NCBI RefSeq assembly: GCF_030813505.1
Contig: NZ_JAUSUE010000006.1
Strand: one strand, 5' to 3'
Length of the DNA: 64,000 nt
DNA from: Pectinatus haikarae
Lineage (GTDB): Bacteria > Bacillota > Negativicutes > Selenomonadales > Selenomonadaceae
Below, piece after piece: positions 44,055 to 52,810 of this stretch. The translations under genes were made by a program, and so were the position numbers. Below the pieces are notes generated by a model. It was not told the origin of the DNA. It did not search any database and saw only the letters and a program-made list of their open reading frames with translations. Numbering within the stretch: the stretch's first letter is position 1; each line of letters begins with the position of its first letter.

Positions 44055-44244
44055 TGGGCAGGTTTATTTTATTGCAATCTTTATTGAGGGAATGTTCTTT
44101 CGAGATAGTGTTTTATGTTGCACACTGCGGGGAGTATGGAGTAGATTGGAGTATCTCGCAAGTTCAATTTATAAAAGTCAGGAAGTTCAATCCGAAAATA
44201 AATGAGTTTATAAATTATAAATTAAGAAACAGGAGGATCTATTT

Positions 44245-45852
44245 TTGAAAAATGAAATAATGTCATTTGGTGATATTACTTTGAACAAAAAAATTGTTAA
44301 TGCATTAAGTGATATGGGCTTTGAAGAACCATCACCAATTCAGGCAAAAACAATTCCCTTAGTTTTGCAGGGAAATGATGTACTTGGACAGGCACAGACC
44401 GGTACAGGTAAAACGGCTGCATTTGGTATACCTACTGTGGAAAAGATAGACGAAACTAACAGGCACATACAGGCACTTATTATAGCACCTACCAGAGAAT
44501 TAGCTATTCAGGTAGCGGAAGAATTGAATAAAATAGGCAAATATAAAAAAATAAAAACGTTGCCTATTTACGGTGGGCAAATGATCGAACGCCAGATTCG
44601 TGCTTTAAAGAATGGTATTAAAATCATTGTTGGAACACCCGGACGTTTATTAGATCATATCAATCGAAAAACAATAAATCTTGATTATATTAAAACACTT
44701 GTCCTAGATGAAGCGGATGAGATGCTTGATATGGGCTTTATTGATGATATAAAGTCAATAATGTCTCATATTCCTAAAGAAGAAAGGCAGACATTGCTTT
44801 TTTCGGCTACAATGCCGGCTACTATTGAAAAATTAGCACAAAGTTATATGAATAAACCGCAAAAGGTTTTGATTAGCAGAGGACATCTGACGGTTCCGCT
44901 TATTGATCAGATTTATTATGAAACGCGGGATAAATTTGATGGCTTGTGCCGTATTCTTGATGTGGAGGAGACTGGCAAGTTCATTATTTTCTGTCGTACA
45001 AAAAAAGGAGTGGACGATCTTATTGCCTCGTTAGAGGCCAGAGGATATATGGCTGGCGGGCTGCATGGTGATATGAATCAGGCACAGCGGCAGAGAGTAA
45101 TGAAAAAATTCCGTGAAGGTAAGCTGGATATTTTGATCGCTACGGATGTTGCGGCAAGAGGTATAGATATAGATGATATTACGCATGTTATCAACTATGA
45201 TATTCCGCAGGATCATGAATCGTATGTTCACCGGATCGGCAGGACAGGCAGGGCAGGACGCAGCGGTATTGCCATAACCTTTATAGAACCGCGCGAATAT
45301 AGGCAGCTGCGGCTTATTGAAAAGCTTATAAAACATAGTATGATTCGAGGTCAGCTGCCAACATCGGCGGATGTGCTCGAATTGCAGAAAGAAGCAATAA
45401 AGGAAAAACTAGTGAAGGTGTTGCAGACTAATAGTTATTCCGATTATCATATGATTGTATCGGATTTGGTGGCAGATAAATATGACTCTCTTGATATAGC
45501 CGCAGCCGCAGTAAAGTTATCGGTTGAAGGATTAAAAGAACGTAATGGGGCTGATGATGAAGGCGGCGGTAACTTAGAACAAAAATTTGATAACAGCGGC
45601 GGCGCTCCTGGTATGGTAAGACTGTTTATCAATATAGGCCGCAATCAGAAGATAAAACCGGAAGATATTGTACGCTTTATAGCCACGGAAGCTGATATCC
45701 CAGGCAATATTATCGGTGTTATCAATATATATGATAAGTTTACTTTTGTGGAGATTCCCCGCAATGTGACCGAACGAGTTATTTCTGTTATGCATAGAAA
45801 TACTCTTAAAGGTTATAAAATCAATGTGGAACCGGCTAAGAGCCGCAATTAA
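44245..45852 (+). CDS. deaD: DEAD-box ATP-dependent RNA helicase (CshA/DeaD-like)
   Basis: The 535-residue protein starts at TTG with AGGAGG 8 bases before. Motifs in order: MSFGDITLNKKIVNALSDMGFEEPSPIQ (Q motif), AQTGTGKT, PTRELAIQ, GTPGRLLDH, DEADEM, SAT, VAARGIDIDDITHVINYD and HRIGRTGRAG. The C-terminus has a DbpA/DeaD-type RNA-binding domain (MVRLFINIGRNQKIKPEDIVRFIATEADI to NVEPA, about 455-530). It should unwind RNA duplexes in ribosome assembly or mRNA decay, often under cold stress. A 190-base stretch without a credible gene lies upstream and may be its leader. Confidence 0.93.
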   Translation: MKNEIMSFGDITLNKKIVNALSDMGFEEPSPIQAKTIPLVLQGNDVLGQAQTGTGKTAAFGIPTVEKIDETNRHIQALIIAPTRELAIQVAEELNKIGKYKKIKTLPIYGGQMIERQIRALKNGIKIIVGTPGRLLDHINRKTINLDYIKTLVLDEADEMLDMGFIDDIKSIMSHIPKEERQTLLFSATMPATIEKLAQSYMNKPQKVLISRGHLTVPLIDQIYYETRDKFDGLCRILDVEETGKFIIFCRTKKGVDDLIASLEARGYMAGGLHGDMNQAQRQRVMKKFREGKLDILIATDVAARGIDIDDITHVINYDIPQDHESYVHRIGRTGRAGRSGIAITFIEPREYRQLRLIEKLIKHSMIRGQLPTSADVLELQKEAIKEKLVKVLQTNSYSDYHMIVSDLVADKYDSLDIAAAAVKLSVEGLKERNGADDEGGGNLEQKFDNSGGAPGMVRLFINIGRNQKIKPEDIVRFIATEADIPGNIIGVINIYDKFTFVEIPRNVTERVISVMHRNTLKGYKINVEPAKSRN

Positions 45853-45890
45853 GGGCTGGCTTATTAAAGAATAAAAAATATATCTTTAAG

Positions 45891-45923
45891 GATGCATGGA
45901 AATATCTTCTGTGCATCTTTTTT
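45891..45923 (+). terminator. Rho-independent terminator after the helicase gene
   Basis: GATGCA (45891-45896) pairs with TGCATC (45912-45917) around a 15-base loop and is followed by T6. Confidence 0.6.
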
Positions 45924-45928
45924 ATATA

Positions 45929-45971
45929 AAAAGACTGCCACCAAAGCGTTTGACTTTGGTGGCAGTCTTTT
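45929..45971. terminator. Strong bidirectional terminator between helicase and glmM
   Basis: A perfect 18-base inverted repeat (45929-45946 and 45954-45971) with a 7-base loop starts with A4 and ends with T4. It lies between convergent genes and can stop transcripts from both sides. It is the main terminator for the cdaA-glmM operon. Confidence 0.9.
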
Positions 45972-45984
45972 CGGTTTGTGACTT

Positions 45985-47334
45985 TCAGCATTGCTGTTCC
46001 TGGATGACAGTACCTATAGATTGACAGATTATTTCCAGTTGTTTTTGATCCGGACCTTCTGCCATTACACGTATCAGCGGCTCTGTACCCGAAGGACGAA
46101 CTAATATACGGCCATCACAGCCAAGTTCCTGTTCACCATCTTTTATAGCCTTTTTTATAAGTTCATTGGAATCCCAGCCGTTTTTAGAGGCTACACGTAC
46201 ATTAAAAAGCAGCTGGGGATAGGTTGTCATAACATCTACTATTTGAGACGATTTTATTTTATTTTCTGCAATATGGGCAAGAACTTGCAAAGCCGTTATA
46301 AGACCATCACCCGTAGTAGCAAAATCGGTAAAGATGACATGACCGGATTGCTCGCCGCCCAAATTATAATTATTTTTTTTCATATTTTCGAGTACATAGC
46401 GATCTCCGACTGCTGTTACTTCTACATGGCAGCCGTTTTTTCTGAGTGCTTTATGAAAGCCGATATTGGCCATGACCGTTGAAACTACTGTGTTGTTGTT
46501 AAGCCTATTATTTTTTTTCATAGCGAGGGCACAAGCTACGATAATATGGTCACCATCTATAATGCGTCCCTTTTCATCAACACAAAGGCAGCGATCAGCA
46601 TCCCCATCATGAGCTATACCGATATCCGCAGCGTGAGATAAGACTTCCTTTTGTAAATATTCCAAATGTGTAGATCCGCACTCTTCATTTATGTTGATTC
46701 CGTCCGGATTATCATTTATAACTATCAATTCTGCGCCAAGCCTGCGCAAAACTGCAGGCATTGATTCATATGCCGCACCGTTTGCACAATCAAGGATTAT
46801 TTTCAGTCCGGTCAATTTTACTCTGACTGTTGATGCTACATAATCAATATAGTCATGAATAAGATCATGCCTGTATTCGATTGTTCCGATGTTTTTGCCG
46901 ACTGCACGGGGAAAAATATCGTCAGTGTTGATTTTGACGACTATTTCAGCTAATTCATCCTCTACTTCATCGGGAAGCTTATACCCGTCTCCACCAAAAA
47001 ATTTTATACCGTTGTCATGAAAAGGATTATGGGAAGCAGAAATTACGATACCAGCATTGGCACCATATTTTTTTGCTAAATAAGCCACTGCAGGAGTGGG
47101 AATAATACCGGTTATGATCACATGACCGCCCGCTGAGCAAATGCCGGCAGCAAGAGCCGATTCAAACATGGCACCCGAAATGCGAGGATCCCGTCCAATT
47201 AAAATTCTGCATGCATCGTTATCATCTTTGCCAAAATACAAGGCAGCAGCTCTGCCGAGTTTATAAGCCAGTTCTGCTGTAAGCTCTTTATTTGCTTCGC
47301 CGCGTACGCCGTCTGTGCCAAAAAGTCTAGTCAT
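45985..47334 (-). CDS. glmM: Phosphoglucosamine mutase
   Basis: The 449-residue phosphohexomutase starts MTRLFGTDGVRGEANKELTAELAYKLG. It has the phosphoserine loop VISASHNPFHDNGIKFFGG (Ser about residue 101), the metal loop HDGDADRCLCVDEKG, GGEQSGHVIF and the phosphate-binding LVRPSGTEPLIRVMAEG. These are GlmM-specific. It turns glucosamine-6-P into glucosamine-1-P for UDP-GlcNAc and so feeds peptidoglycan and LPS. In Firmicutes GlmM binds and inhibits CdaA. Here it ends the cdaA operon. AGGAGAGA precedes the ATG. Confidence 0.97.
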   Translation of the reverse strand: MTRLFGTDGVRGEANKELTAELAYKLGRAAALYFGKDDNDACRILIGRDPRISGAMFESALAAGICSAGGHVIITGIIPTPAVAYLAKKYGANAGIVISASHNPFHDNGIKFFGGDGYKLPDEVEDELAEIVVKINTDDIFPRAVGKNIGTIEYRHDLIHDYIDYVASTVRVKLTGLKIILDCANGAAYESMPAVLRRLGAELIVINDNPDGININEECGSTHLEYLQKEVLSHAADIGIAHDGDADRCLCVDEKGRIIDGDHIIVACALAMKKNNRLNNNTVVSTVMANIGFHKALRKNGCHVEVTAVGDRYVLENMKKNNYNLGGEQSGHVIFTDFATTGDGLITALQVLAHIAENKIKSSQIVDVMTTYPQLLFNVRVASKNGWDSNELIKKAIKDGEQELGCDGRILVRPSGTEPLIRVMAEGPDQKQLEIICQSIGTVIQEQQC

Positions 47335-47378
47335 TAAAAAAATCTCTCCTTGAATTTATTTGGTGCAAATAATAATTT

Positions 47379-48995
47379 CTATCTTTTATATATATAACTT
47401 AGTGCAGCATTCATTCCATCAATAGCAGCACTCATTATACCACCTGCATAACCAGCGCCCTCACCAATAGGATAAAGACCGGCAATGCTGACGGATTTGA
47501 AGGTGTTTTTGTCCCGTATAATGCGGCAGGGTGCTGAAGAACGCATTTCGAGGCCAGTCATCACAACTGATTTATCAGCGAAACCAGGAATTTTTTTATC
47601 AAAATTTGGCAGAGCAAGTTCGATAGCCGCAGAAACTTTGGCAGGAAGAAGCTCATGCAGATCTGCCAGAGTGATACCCGGTTCGTAAGTAGGGATAGTC
47701 AGAAATTTATCAGAACCATGCTGATGAGTAAGAAAGTCGCCTACGGTCTGGACCGGAGCATGGTAATTTTTGCCGCCGGCAGAAAAAGCAAGATTTTCAT
47801 AATGCCGTTGAAATTCCATTCCCGAAAGGATGTTCCCGCCAAAGTCCGCCGGTGTCACAGGTACCAGCAGCGCACTGTTAGCAATACCTGTGTTTCTGGC
47901 ATAATAGCTCATACCGTTGGTAGTGAGCCTATTTTCCTCTGAAGATGCGGATACTACTTTACCTCCAGGACACATGCAAAAGGAATAGCAGGATAATGCT
48001 TTTTCCCGATTCTGCCAAGTAAGTGCATAATCTGCAGCGGGAAGATACGGGCTGCCTGCATCAGCACCATATTGTGAAGCATCTATTAAAGATTGGGGAT
48101 GTTCAATGCGCACTCCTACAGCAAAAGATTTTGCTTCTATCTGTATTCCTTTTCTCAAAAGCATTTCATATGTGTCACGGGCACTATGTCCTATGCCTAA
48201 AAATAAATTTTCACAAGGAATAGATTCACCGGATGAAGTAGCAACACCTTTTAATTTGCTGTTGATTATTTGCAGATCTGTGAGCTGATTTAAAAAATAT
48301 ATTGATCCGCCGGCAGCCAGAATTTTTCTGCGGATGTTTTTAACTACGCTGCGTAATATATCTGTTCCGATATGCGGTTTATGCAGGTATAGAATTTCCT
48401 GAGGAGCACCTGCTTCTACAAAATCGCGGAGGACCTGAGTTATTTTAGCATCATTGATTCGTGTGGTCAATTTTCCGTCAGAAAAAGTGCCCGCACCGCC
48501 TTCACCGAATTGTACATTGGATAGGGGATCAAGAGTACCTGTTCGCCAAAAATTTTTTACATCTTCATGTCTTGTGTCAATATCGCGGCCTCGTTCAAGA
48601 ATAATCGGACGATAACCGTAGCGGCATAATGTGAGAGCGCAGAACATACCGGACGGACCAAAACCGGCGATGACAGGACGCAAATTTTCAGAATTTCGCT
48701 TAAAGCCAGAGACAATGGGAATTACCTTTGGCAGTGGCTGTGCAGATAACTCGATATTTTTATTTGTTCGCAGACGTTTCATAAGTTTTTTTTTGTCTGC
48801 ATTATCCGTTAAAAAAACGTCAAGTGTAAAAACGTTGAAAATGGGAGAATTTCTATATCGGCGTGCATCTATTGCTTTACGGACTATTACAGCTTTTTTT
48901 ATATATTTATCACTGATTTTTAAATAAGCAGCAGCTATTTTTTCTAAAGGTTCAGTATTGTTAAAGGCTGTGTTCAAATTTTTTATGCGAATCAA
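47379..48995 (-). CDS. FAD-dependent dehydrogenase, uncharacterised (COG2509 type)
   Basis: The 538-residue flavoprotein has an N-terminal domain of about 95 residues with KAVIVRKAIDARRYRNSPIFNVFTLDV, then the FAD Rossmann motif PVIAGFGPSGMFCALTLCRYGYRPIILERG. It continues with NVQFGEGGAGTFSDGKLTTR, LFLGIGHSARDTYEMLLRKGI, CMCPGGKVVSASSEENRLTTNGMSYYARN and the C-terminal YPIGEGAGYAGGIMSAAIDGMNAA. This arrangement matches a widespread family of FAD-dependent dehydrogenases whose substrate is not known. It sits inside the cdaA-cdaR-glmM operon, 13 bases after cdaR and 44 before glmM. Confidence 0.88.
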   Translation of the reverse strand: MIRIKNLNTAFNNTEPLEKIAAAYLKISDKYIKKAVIVRKAIDARRYRNSPIFNVFTLDVFLTDNADKKKLMKRLRTNKNIELSAQPLPKVIPIVSGFKRNSENLRPVIAGFGPSGMFCALTLCRYGYRPIILERGRDIDTRHEDVKNFWRTGTLDPLSNVQFGEGGAGTFSDGKLTTRINDAKITQVLRDFVEAGAPQEILYLHKPHIGTDILRSVVKNIRRKILAAGGSIYFLNQLTDLQIINSKLKGVATSSGESIPCENLFLGIGHSARDTYEMLLRKGIQIEAKSFAVGVRIEHPQSLIDASQYGADAGSPYLPAADYALTWQNREKALSCYSFCMCPGGKVVSASSEENRLTTNGMSYYARNTGIANSALLVPVTPADFGGNILSGMEFQRHYENLAFSAGGKNYHAPVQTVGDFLTHQHGSDKFLTIPTYEPGITLADLHELLPAKVSAAIELALPNFDKKIPGFADKSVVMTGLEMRSSAPCRIIRDKNTFKSVSIAGLYPIGEGAGYAGGIMSAAIDGMNAALSYIYKR

Positions 48996-49008
48996 TTACG
49001 AAACCACC

Positions 49009-49941
49009 TTAGTTTTTATCAAGTTTTTTTTCGGAAATTTTGATGCTCACAGTAACTGTATTAGTGGAGGTGGTGACCCCTTGAGGAATCAGTAAGTTCA
49101 CAGTCTGATCACCAGAAGAAGTTATTTTTCCCAAGGAAAATTTTTCCGTATCAAGATAATTTATGGTAGAAATTACCTGAGGATTGCCCGTTATTTCTAT
49201 TTTATCGGGTGTTGCCTTTAAAGAATCAAGAGTATACTCCGCGGGCAAATCAGAGTTTGCCAATGGTTTTATAGTGACGATTTTGCGGGTGAGACCGTGA
49301 GCCAGTGTTATACTGGCATTGACGGTGGAACTTAAGAGCGTGACATTGCTGACGTCTTTATTGTCGTCGTCAACAGCCCGAAGCGGCACGATGACAGTAA
49401 AATCATCTTTATTATTGTCAAGACCTATATAGCCTATAGCTCTGCGCACAGCATCAACTTGTGTCCGCGGCCCTCTTACGACTATTGTGTCCGCGGATTG
49501 CTTTGTGCTGGCAACTACCATATCGTCGGCTGGTTTTCCGGAAAGAACAAGATCTACCGGAATCTGTTTTTGAATTATTTTATCAACAACGAATTTTATA
49601 TTTTCGGGCGAGGAGCCCAAGAGTTCAAAACCTGCCGGAAGCTGGATATGAACAGGAAGCGTCTGTTCACCTTCCTTGACATCAGTCAGATCTACATATG
49701 CTTTAAAATCAGAGTTGTCAACAGAAGCAAATGCGGAACGCGGAGCTTTAAGTCTGATTTTTATTGTGTCATTGTCATGATGAATTTGATAACCGTCAGG
49801 AGCGTTAATAATACTGAGCTGTACAGAGACAGAATTTGTTATTGAAGGATTTTGTTCATTCATCACATAAAGCCACAATCCCAATGCCAAAAGCAATGAA
49901 ATGCATTTTAAGAATAAATTCTGCTTTAGTAAATTTATCAT
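49009..49941 (-). CDS. cdaR: CdaA regulator CdaR (YbbR-domain protein)
   Basis: The 310-residue protein has an N-terminal membrane helix (NLFLKCISLLLALGLWLYVMNEQ, the usual YbbR start) followed by three to four YbbR repeats of about 75-80 residues. Each has a beta-rich segment such as APDGYQIHHDNDTIKIRLKAPRS or DTIVVRGPRTQVDAVRRAIGYIGLD. It lies on the outer face of the membrane and modulates the diadenylate cyclase CdaA. Its start overlaps the cdaA stop by four bases, so the two are coupled. Confidence 0.93.
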   Translation of the reverse strand: MINLLKQNLFLKCISLLLALGLWLYVMNEQNPSITNSVSVQLSIINAPDGYQIHHDNDTIKIRLKAPRSAFASVDNSDFKAYVDLTDVKEGEQTLPVHIQLPAGFELLGSSPENIKFVVDKIIQKQIPVDLVLSGKPADDMVVASTKQSADTIVVRGPRTQVDAVRRAIGYIGLDNNKDDFTVIVPLRAVDDDNKDVSNVTLLSSTVNASITLAHGLTRKIVTIKPLANSDLPAEYTLDSLKATPDKIEITGNPQVISTINYLDTEKFSLGKITSSGDQTVNLLIPQGVTTSTNTVTVSIKISEKKLDKN

Positions 49942-50762
49942 TTTTTACCGTTCCTCCAGTTCCTGATAAAATCGCTGAATACAGAAGATTTTTGAGAAAA
50001 CAGCGGTATCAGATACTGCCTGAGCTGATCTGAATCTAAATGTCTGTATATACGACCGTGTTCAGCCACTGATATTGTTCCTGTTTCTTCGCTGACAACG
50101 ACTACGACCGCATCACACTGTTCGGATAAACCTATCGCAGCACGATGACGTGTACCGAGTTCAGTACTTAGTGTACGGTCATCTGTCAGCGGCAGAAGAC
50201 AGCCGGAGGCAATAATGCGTTTGCCTCTTATAATTGTGGCACCGTCATGGAGTGGAGTGTTTGTAATAAAAATATTCATGAGCAGTTCAGCAGATACGAC
50301 ACCGTCTATGAAAATACCATTCGAAGCTATATCATCAAGTCCCATTTCTCTTTCTATAACAATAAGAGCACCTGTTTTTTTCTGAGCCATACGCATAACA
50401 GCAGAATCTATTTCACTCACAAGACTGCGGGCCTCATGGATATCAAGCAGGGCAGATCTGACGAAAAAGCGTCCCTGCCCGATATGCTCAAGGGCACGAC
50501 GCAATTCTGGCTGAAAAACAATCGGCAGAGCCACAAAGAGCAGTGTAACAGTTTTTTGCAGGAGCCAGTAGATGACATGCAGTCCGAGCCAGTCACTTAT
50601 TATAGTGAGCACGAGTAATACAATAATACCCTTGACAAGGGTTATAGCCCTTGTGTTTCTCAGCATTTCATATAATTTATATAAAATAATGGCAACAATA
50701 ATAATGTCGGCAACATCAAGTGCATCGATAGTTGATAATAATCCCTTAATTTCTATTAACAT
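49938..50762 (-). CDS. cdaA: Diadenylate cyclase CdaA
   Basis: The 274-residue protein has three N-terminal membrane helices (residues about 15-90) and a DAC domain with the catalytic DGA (LHDGATIIRGKRIIASGC) and RHR (STELGTRHRAAIGLSEQCDAVVVVVSEETG). It makes c-di-AMP, the signal that controls potassium, osmolyte and wall balance in Firmicutes. GAGGAG stands 7 bases before the ATG. First gene of a minus-strand operon with cdaR, the FAD dehydrogenase and glmM. The upstream AT-rich gap shows several partial promoter boxes. Confidence 0.96.
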   Translation of the reverse strand: MLIEIKGLLSTIDALDVADIIIVAIILYKLYEMLRNTRAITLVKGIIVLLVLTIISDWLGLHVIYWLLQKTVTLLFVALPIVFQPELRRALEHIGQGRFFVRSALLDIHEARSLVSEIDSAVMRMAQKKTGALIVIEREMGLDDIASNGIFIDGVVSAELLMNIFITNTPLHDGATIIRGKRIIASGCLLPLTDDRTLSTELGTRHRAAIGLSEQCDAVVVVVSEETGTISVAEHGRIYRHLDSDQLRQYLIPLFSQKSSVFSDFIRNWRNGKK

Positions 50763-51130
50763 TATGATTCTCCTCAGAAAAGGTATAAATAGCTATTCTA
50801 TTTTTTAAATATAAAATCCTTGTACATCAGACAATTTATGCAAGTGTATAAAATATTATTTTTACTGATGGTAGACACAAATAATATTGCGTACAAAAAA
50901 ATATCAATTCAATACATATAATAGTATCATATTATTTATGTGTTGTGGAGGACCAATAAATAAAATCAATAGGAAAATGAAAAATTTATGGTAAAATATA
51001 GTTATAGTCATGTATTGAAAATATGATAAAATTATTTACAGAGTATTGATCAATGTGAAAATCTCAGCGAGGCGGGAATGTTTTGAGCCAAATAATGATT
51101 TGCTGAATCAAAAAGGAAAGAGGATAAAAT
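50763..51130. other. Intergenic region between cdaA and the MBL hydrolase gene
   Basis: This 368-base stretch is about 75 percent AT and lies between divergent genes, so both promoters must be here. I see no reading frame with a ribosome site, no known riboswitch and no strong inverted repeat. On the minus strand TTGTCT and TATATT are 15 bases apart ahead of cdaA; on the plus strand TATGGTAAAAT is an extended -10 candidate. Both are weak. Confidence 0.5.
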
Positions 51131-51841
51131 GTGGAAAAGACAGTAAAAGTAACATATTTATATAACAGCGGCTTTGTAGTTGAATTGGGTACGAATGCAT
51201 TAGTTTTTGATTATTATACTGATAAAGCGGATTGTTTGTCCGATATTTTACAAAAATACAAAAGCGTTTATTTTTTTGTTTCGCACAGTCATTTTGATCA
51301 TTGGAACCCAGCTATAGGCAAATTTTCGCAAAATGTGCGAAAATATTTTTTGAGCTATGATATACATAATATGGAGACCTTGCCTGGGGAAAAAACGGTT
51401 GTTATGAATGAATATGATGAATATAAGAGTGATATGATAACTGTAAAATCATATAGCTCCACAGATGCAGGCATATCTTTTCTTGTCAGCATTGAAGGCT
51501 GGAATATATTTCATGCCGGTGATTTTAATTGGTGGCATTGGAAGGGAGATACCGAAAAAAATAATGCTTTTGCCAGAAATGGTTTTTTAAAGCAGATGAA
51601 GAAAATTGCAGGAATGGAGGCTGATATCGCTTTCTTTCCGTTAGATAGGCGTTTGGAGGAATATTGCGATTGGGGTGTAAAAGAATTTTGCAGGCAGACC
51701 AATGTAGATAATATAATTGCTATGCATAATGCAGGACGTCAGGCTTGGCCTCTGAAGACAAATGCAAGTGATGGCAGGCATACAAATGTATGGTCACCGG
51801 AGCTGTCTGGTGAGACAATAATTATAAAAAAAGACAGATAA
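51131..51841 (+). CDS. MBL-fold metallo-hydrolase
   Basis: The 236-residue protein starts at GTG after AAAGAGGA. It has the metallo-beta-lactamase metal motif HSHFDH at residues 52-57, a second ligand set in NIFHAGDFNWWHW, and IIAMHNAGRQAWP near the C-terminus. Size and the FFVSHSHFDHWNP block resemble small MBL hydrolases of the UlaG/YycJ-like groups. Substrate is unknown. It is followed by ppiB after 25 bases and probably shares its transcript. Confidence 0.85.
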   Translation: MEKTVKVTYLYNSGFVVELGTNALVFDYYTDKADCLSDILQKYKSVYFFVSHSHFDHWNPAIGKFSQNVRKYFLSYDIHNMETLPGEKTVVMNEYDEYKSDMITVKSYSSTDAGISFLVSIEGWNIFHAGDFNWWHWKGDTEKNNAFARNGFLKQMKKIAGMEADIAFFPLDRRLEEYCDWGVKEFCRQTNVDNIIAMHNAGRQAWPLKTNASDGRHTNVWSPELSGETIIIKKDR

Positions 51842-51866
51842 TAATATTGAAAAAGGAGAATTTTAA

Positions 51867-52340
51867 ATGGAAAAAAATAAGATTTTATTGTTCAAGACAA
51901 ATCAGGGTGATTTTGAAGTAGAGCTGTTTGAGGATAAAGCACCAATAACGACTAAAAATTTTCTTGATTTGGCAGATAAGGGATTTTATGATGGTGTTAT
52001 TTTTCATCGAGTTATTGATGGTTTTATGATTCAGGGAGGAGATCCCGACGGAACAGGAATGGGAGGACCTGGGTACACTATTCCTGATGAATTTGATGTA
52101 AGCCTTAAACATGACGTTGAGGGAATTCTTTCCATGGCTAATGCGGGACCAAATACCGGCGGTTCACAATTTTTTATAACATTAGCTCCCACGCCGTGGC
52201 TTGATGGATATCATTCTGTTTTTGGCAGAGTTGTGAAAGGGATGGATACAGTTACTCAAATAGGTCATGCCGAAACAGATTTCCAGGACAGGCCGTGTGA
52301 AGAAATAGTAATTGAATCAGTTTTTCTGAAGGAAGATTAA
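51867..52340 (+). CDS. ppiB: Cyclophilin-type peptidyl-prolyl cis-trans isomerase
   Basis: The 157-residue protein is a single cyclophilin domain: GDFEVELFEDKAPITTKNFLDLADKGFYDGVIFHRVIDGFMIQGGDPDGTG has the catalytic Arg and the FMIQGGD core, and GILSMANAGPNTGGSQFFITLAPTPWLDGYHSVFGRV follows. No signal peptide is seen, so it is cytoplasmic. AAAGGAGAA precedes the ATG. It lies 3 bases before the GIY-YIG gene. Confidence 0.95.
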   Translation: MEKNKILLFKTNQGDFEVELFEDKAPITTKNFLDLADKGFYDGVIFHRVIDGFMIQGGDPDGTGMGGPGYTIPDEFDVSLKHDVEGILSMANAGPNTGGSQFFITLAPTPWLDGYHSVFGRVVKGMDTVTQIGHAETDFQDRPCEEIVIESVFLKED

Positions 52341-52343
52341 AAA

Positions 52344-52604
52344 ATGAATGCGTACACGTATATGCTTCATTGTAAAGATGGAAGCTTTTATACGGGCTGG
52401 ACAAATGATTTGGCGAAGCGTCTGGCGGCACACAGTAATGGGAAGGGTGCAAAATATACGCGTATGCGCCTGCCAGTGAAGCTGGTATATTATGAGACGT
52501 ATTCCAGTAAGTCAGCTGCAATGAGCAGAGAATATGAAATAAAACAGCTTACCCATAAAGAAAAAATCAGTTTGTGCGGTAACGTTGATGACAAATTTTT
52601 CTAA
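52344..52604 (+). CDS. GIY-YIG nuclease-domain protein (UPF0213/YhbQ-like)
   Basis: The 86-residue protein is one GIY-YIG domain: AYTYMLHCKDGSFYTGWTNDLAKRLAAHSNGKGAKYTR shows the paired Y-M-L / Y-T-G strands and the catalytic Arg, and MSREYEIKQLTHKEK has the metal-binding Glu. It is the short stand-alone type found in most bacteria, linked to DNA repair or recombination but without a settled task. It follows ppiB at once. Confidence 0.92.
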   Translation: MNAYTYMLHCKDGSFYTGWTNDLAKRLAAHSNGKGAKYTRMRLPVKLVYYETYSSKSAAMSREYEIKQLTHKEKISLCGNVDDKFF

Positions 52605-52664
52605 AAGTGATAACATATAGCTAATTATCCAGTAAATTAATAAGGAAGGTAATGAGTTAATAAA

Positions 52665-52736
52665 AGCACTAGTAGGAGAAAATATTTTTGTCTGCAGTAA
52701 AAGAATATGCGGAGACAGTGCTGCTTTGTTTTTTTA
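52665..52736 (+). terminator. Possible structured terminator or attenuator ahead of fabK
   Basis: AGCAC (52665-52669) can pair with GTGCT (52718-52722), and TGTCT (52689-52693) with AGACA (52713-52717). A T7 run follows. It lies about 75 bases before fabK and may end the MBL-ppiB-GIY-YIG transcript or act as a fabK leader. Confidence 0.4.
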
Positions 52737-52810
52737 TCCGGCGGGAAATGATATACTTTTGCTGTATGCTTTAAAGTTGATCATGATGTTCCTAAATACA
52801 AGGCAGGGGG

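Noticed and set aside
44054..44248. A 64-codon frame between cinA and the helicase gene
   Set aside because: It starts on the cinA stop codon without a ribosome site and its product resembles no protein; treated as leader sequence.
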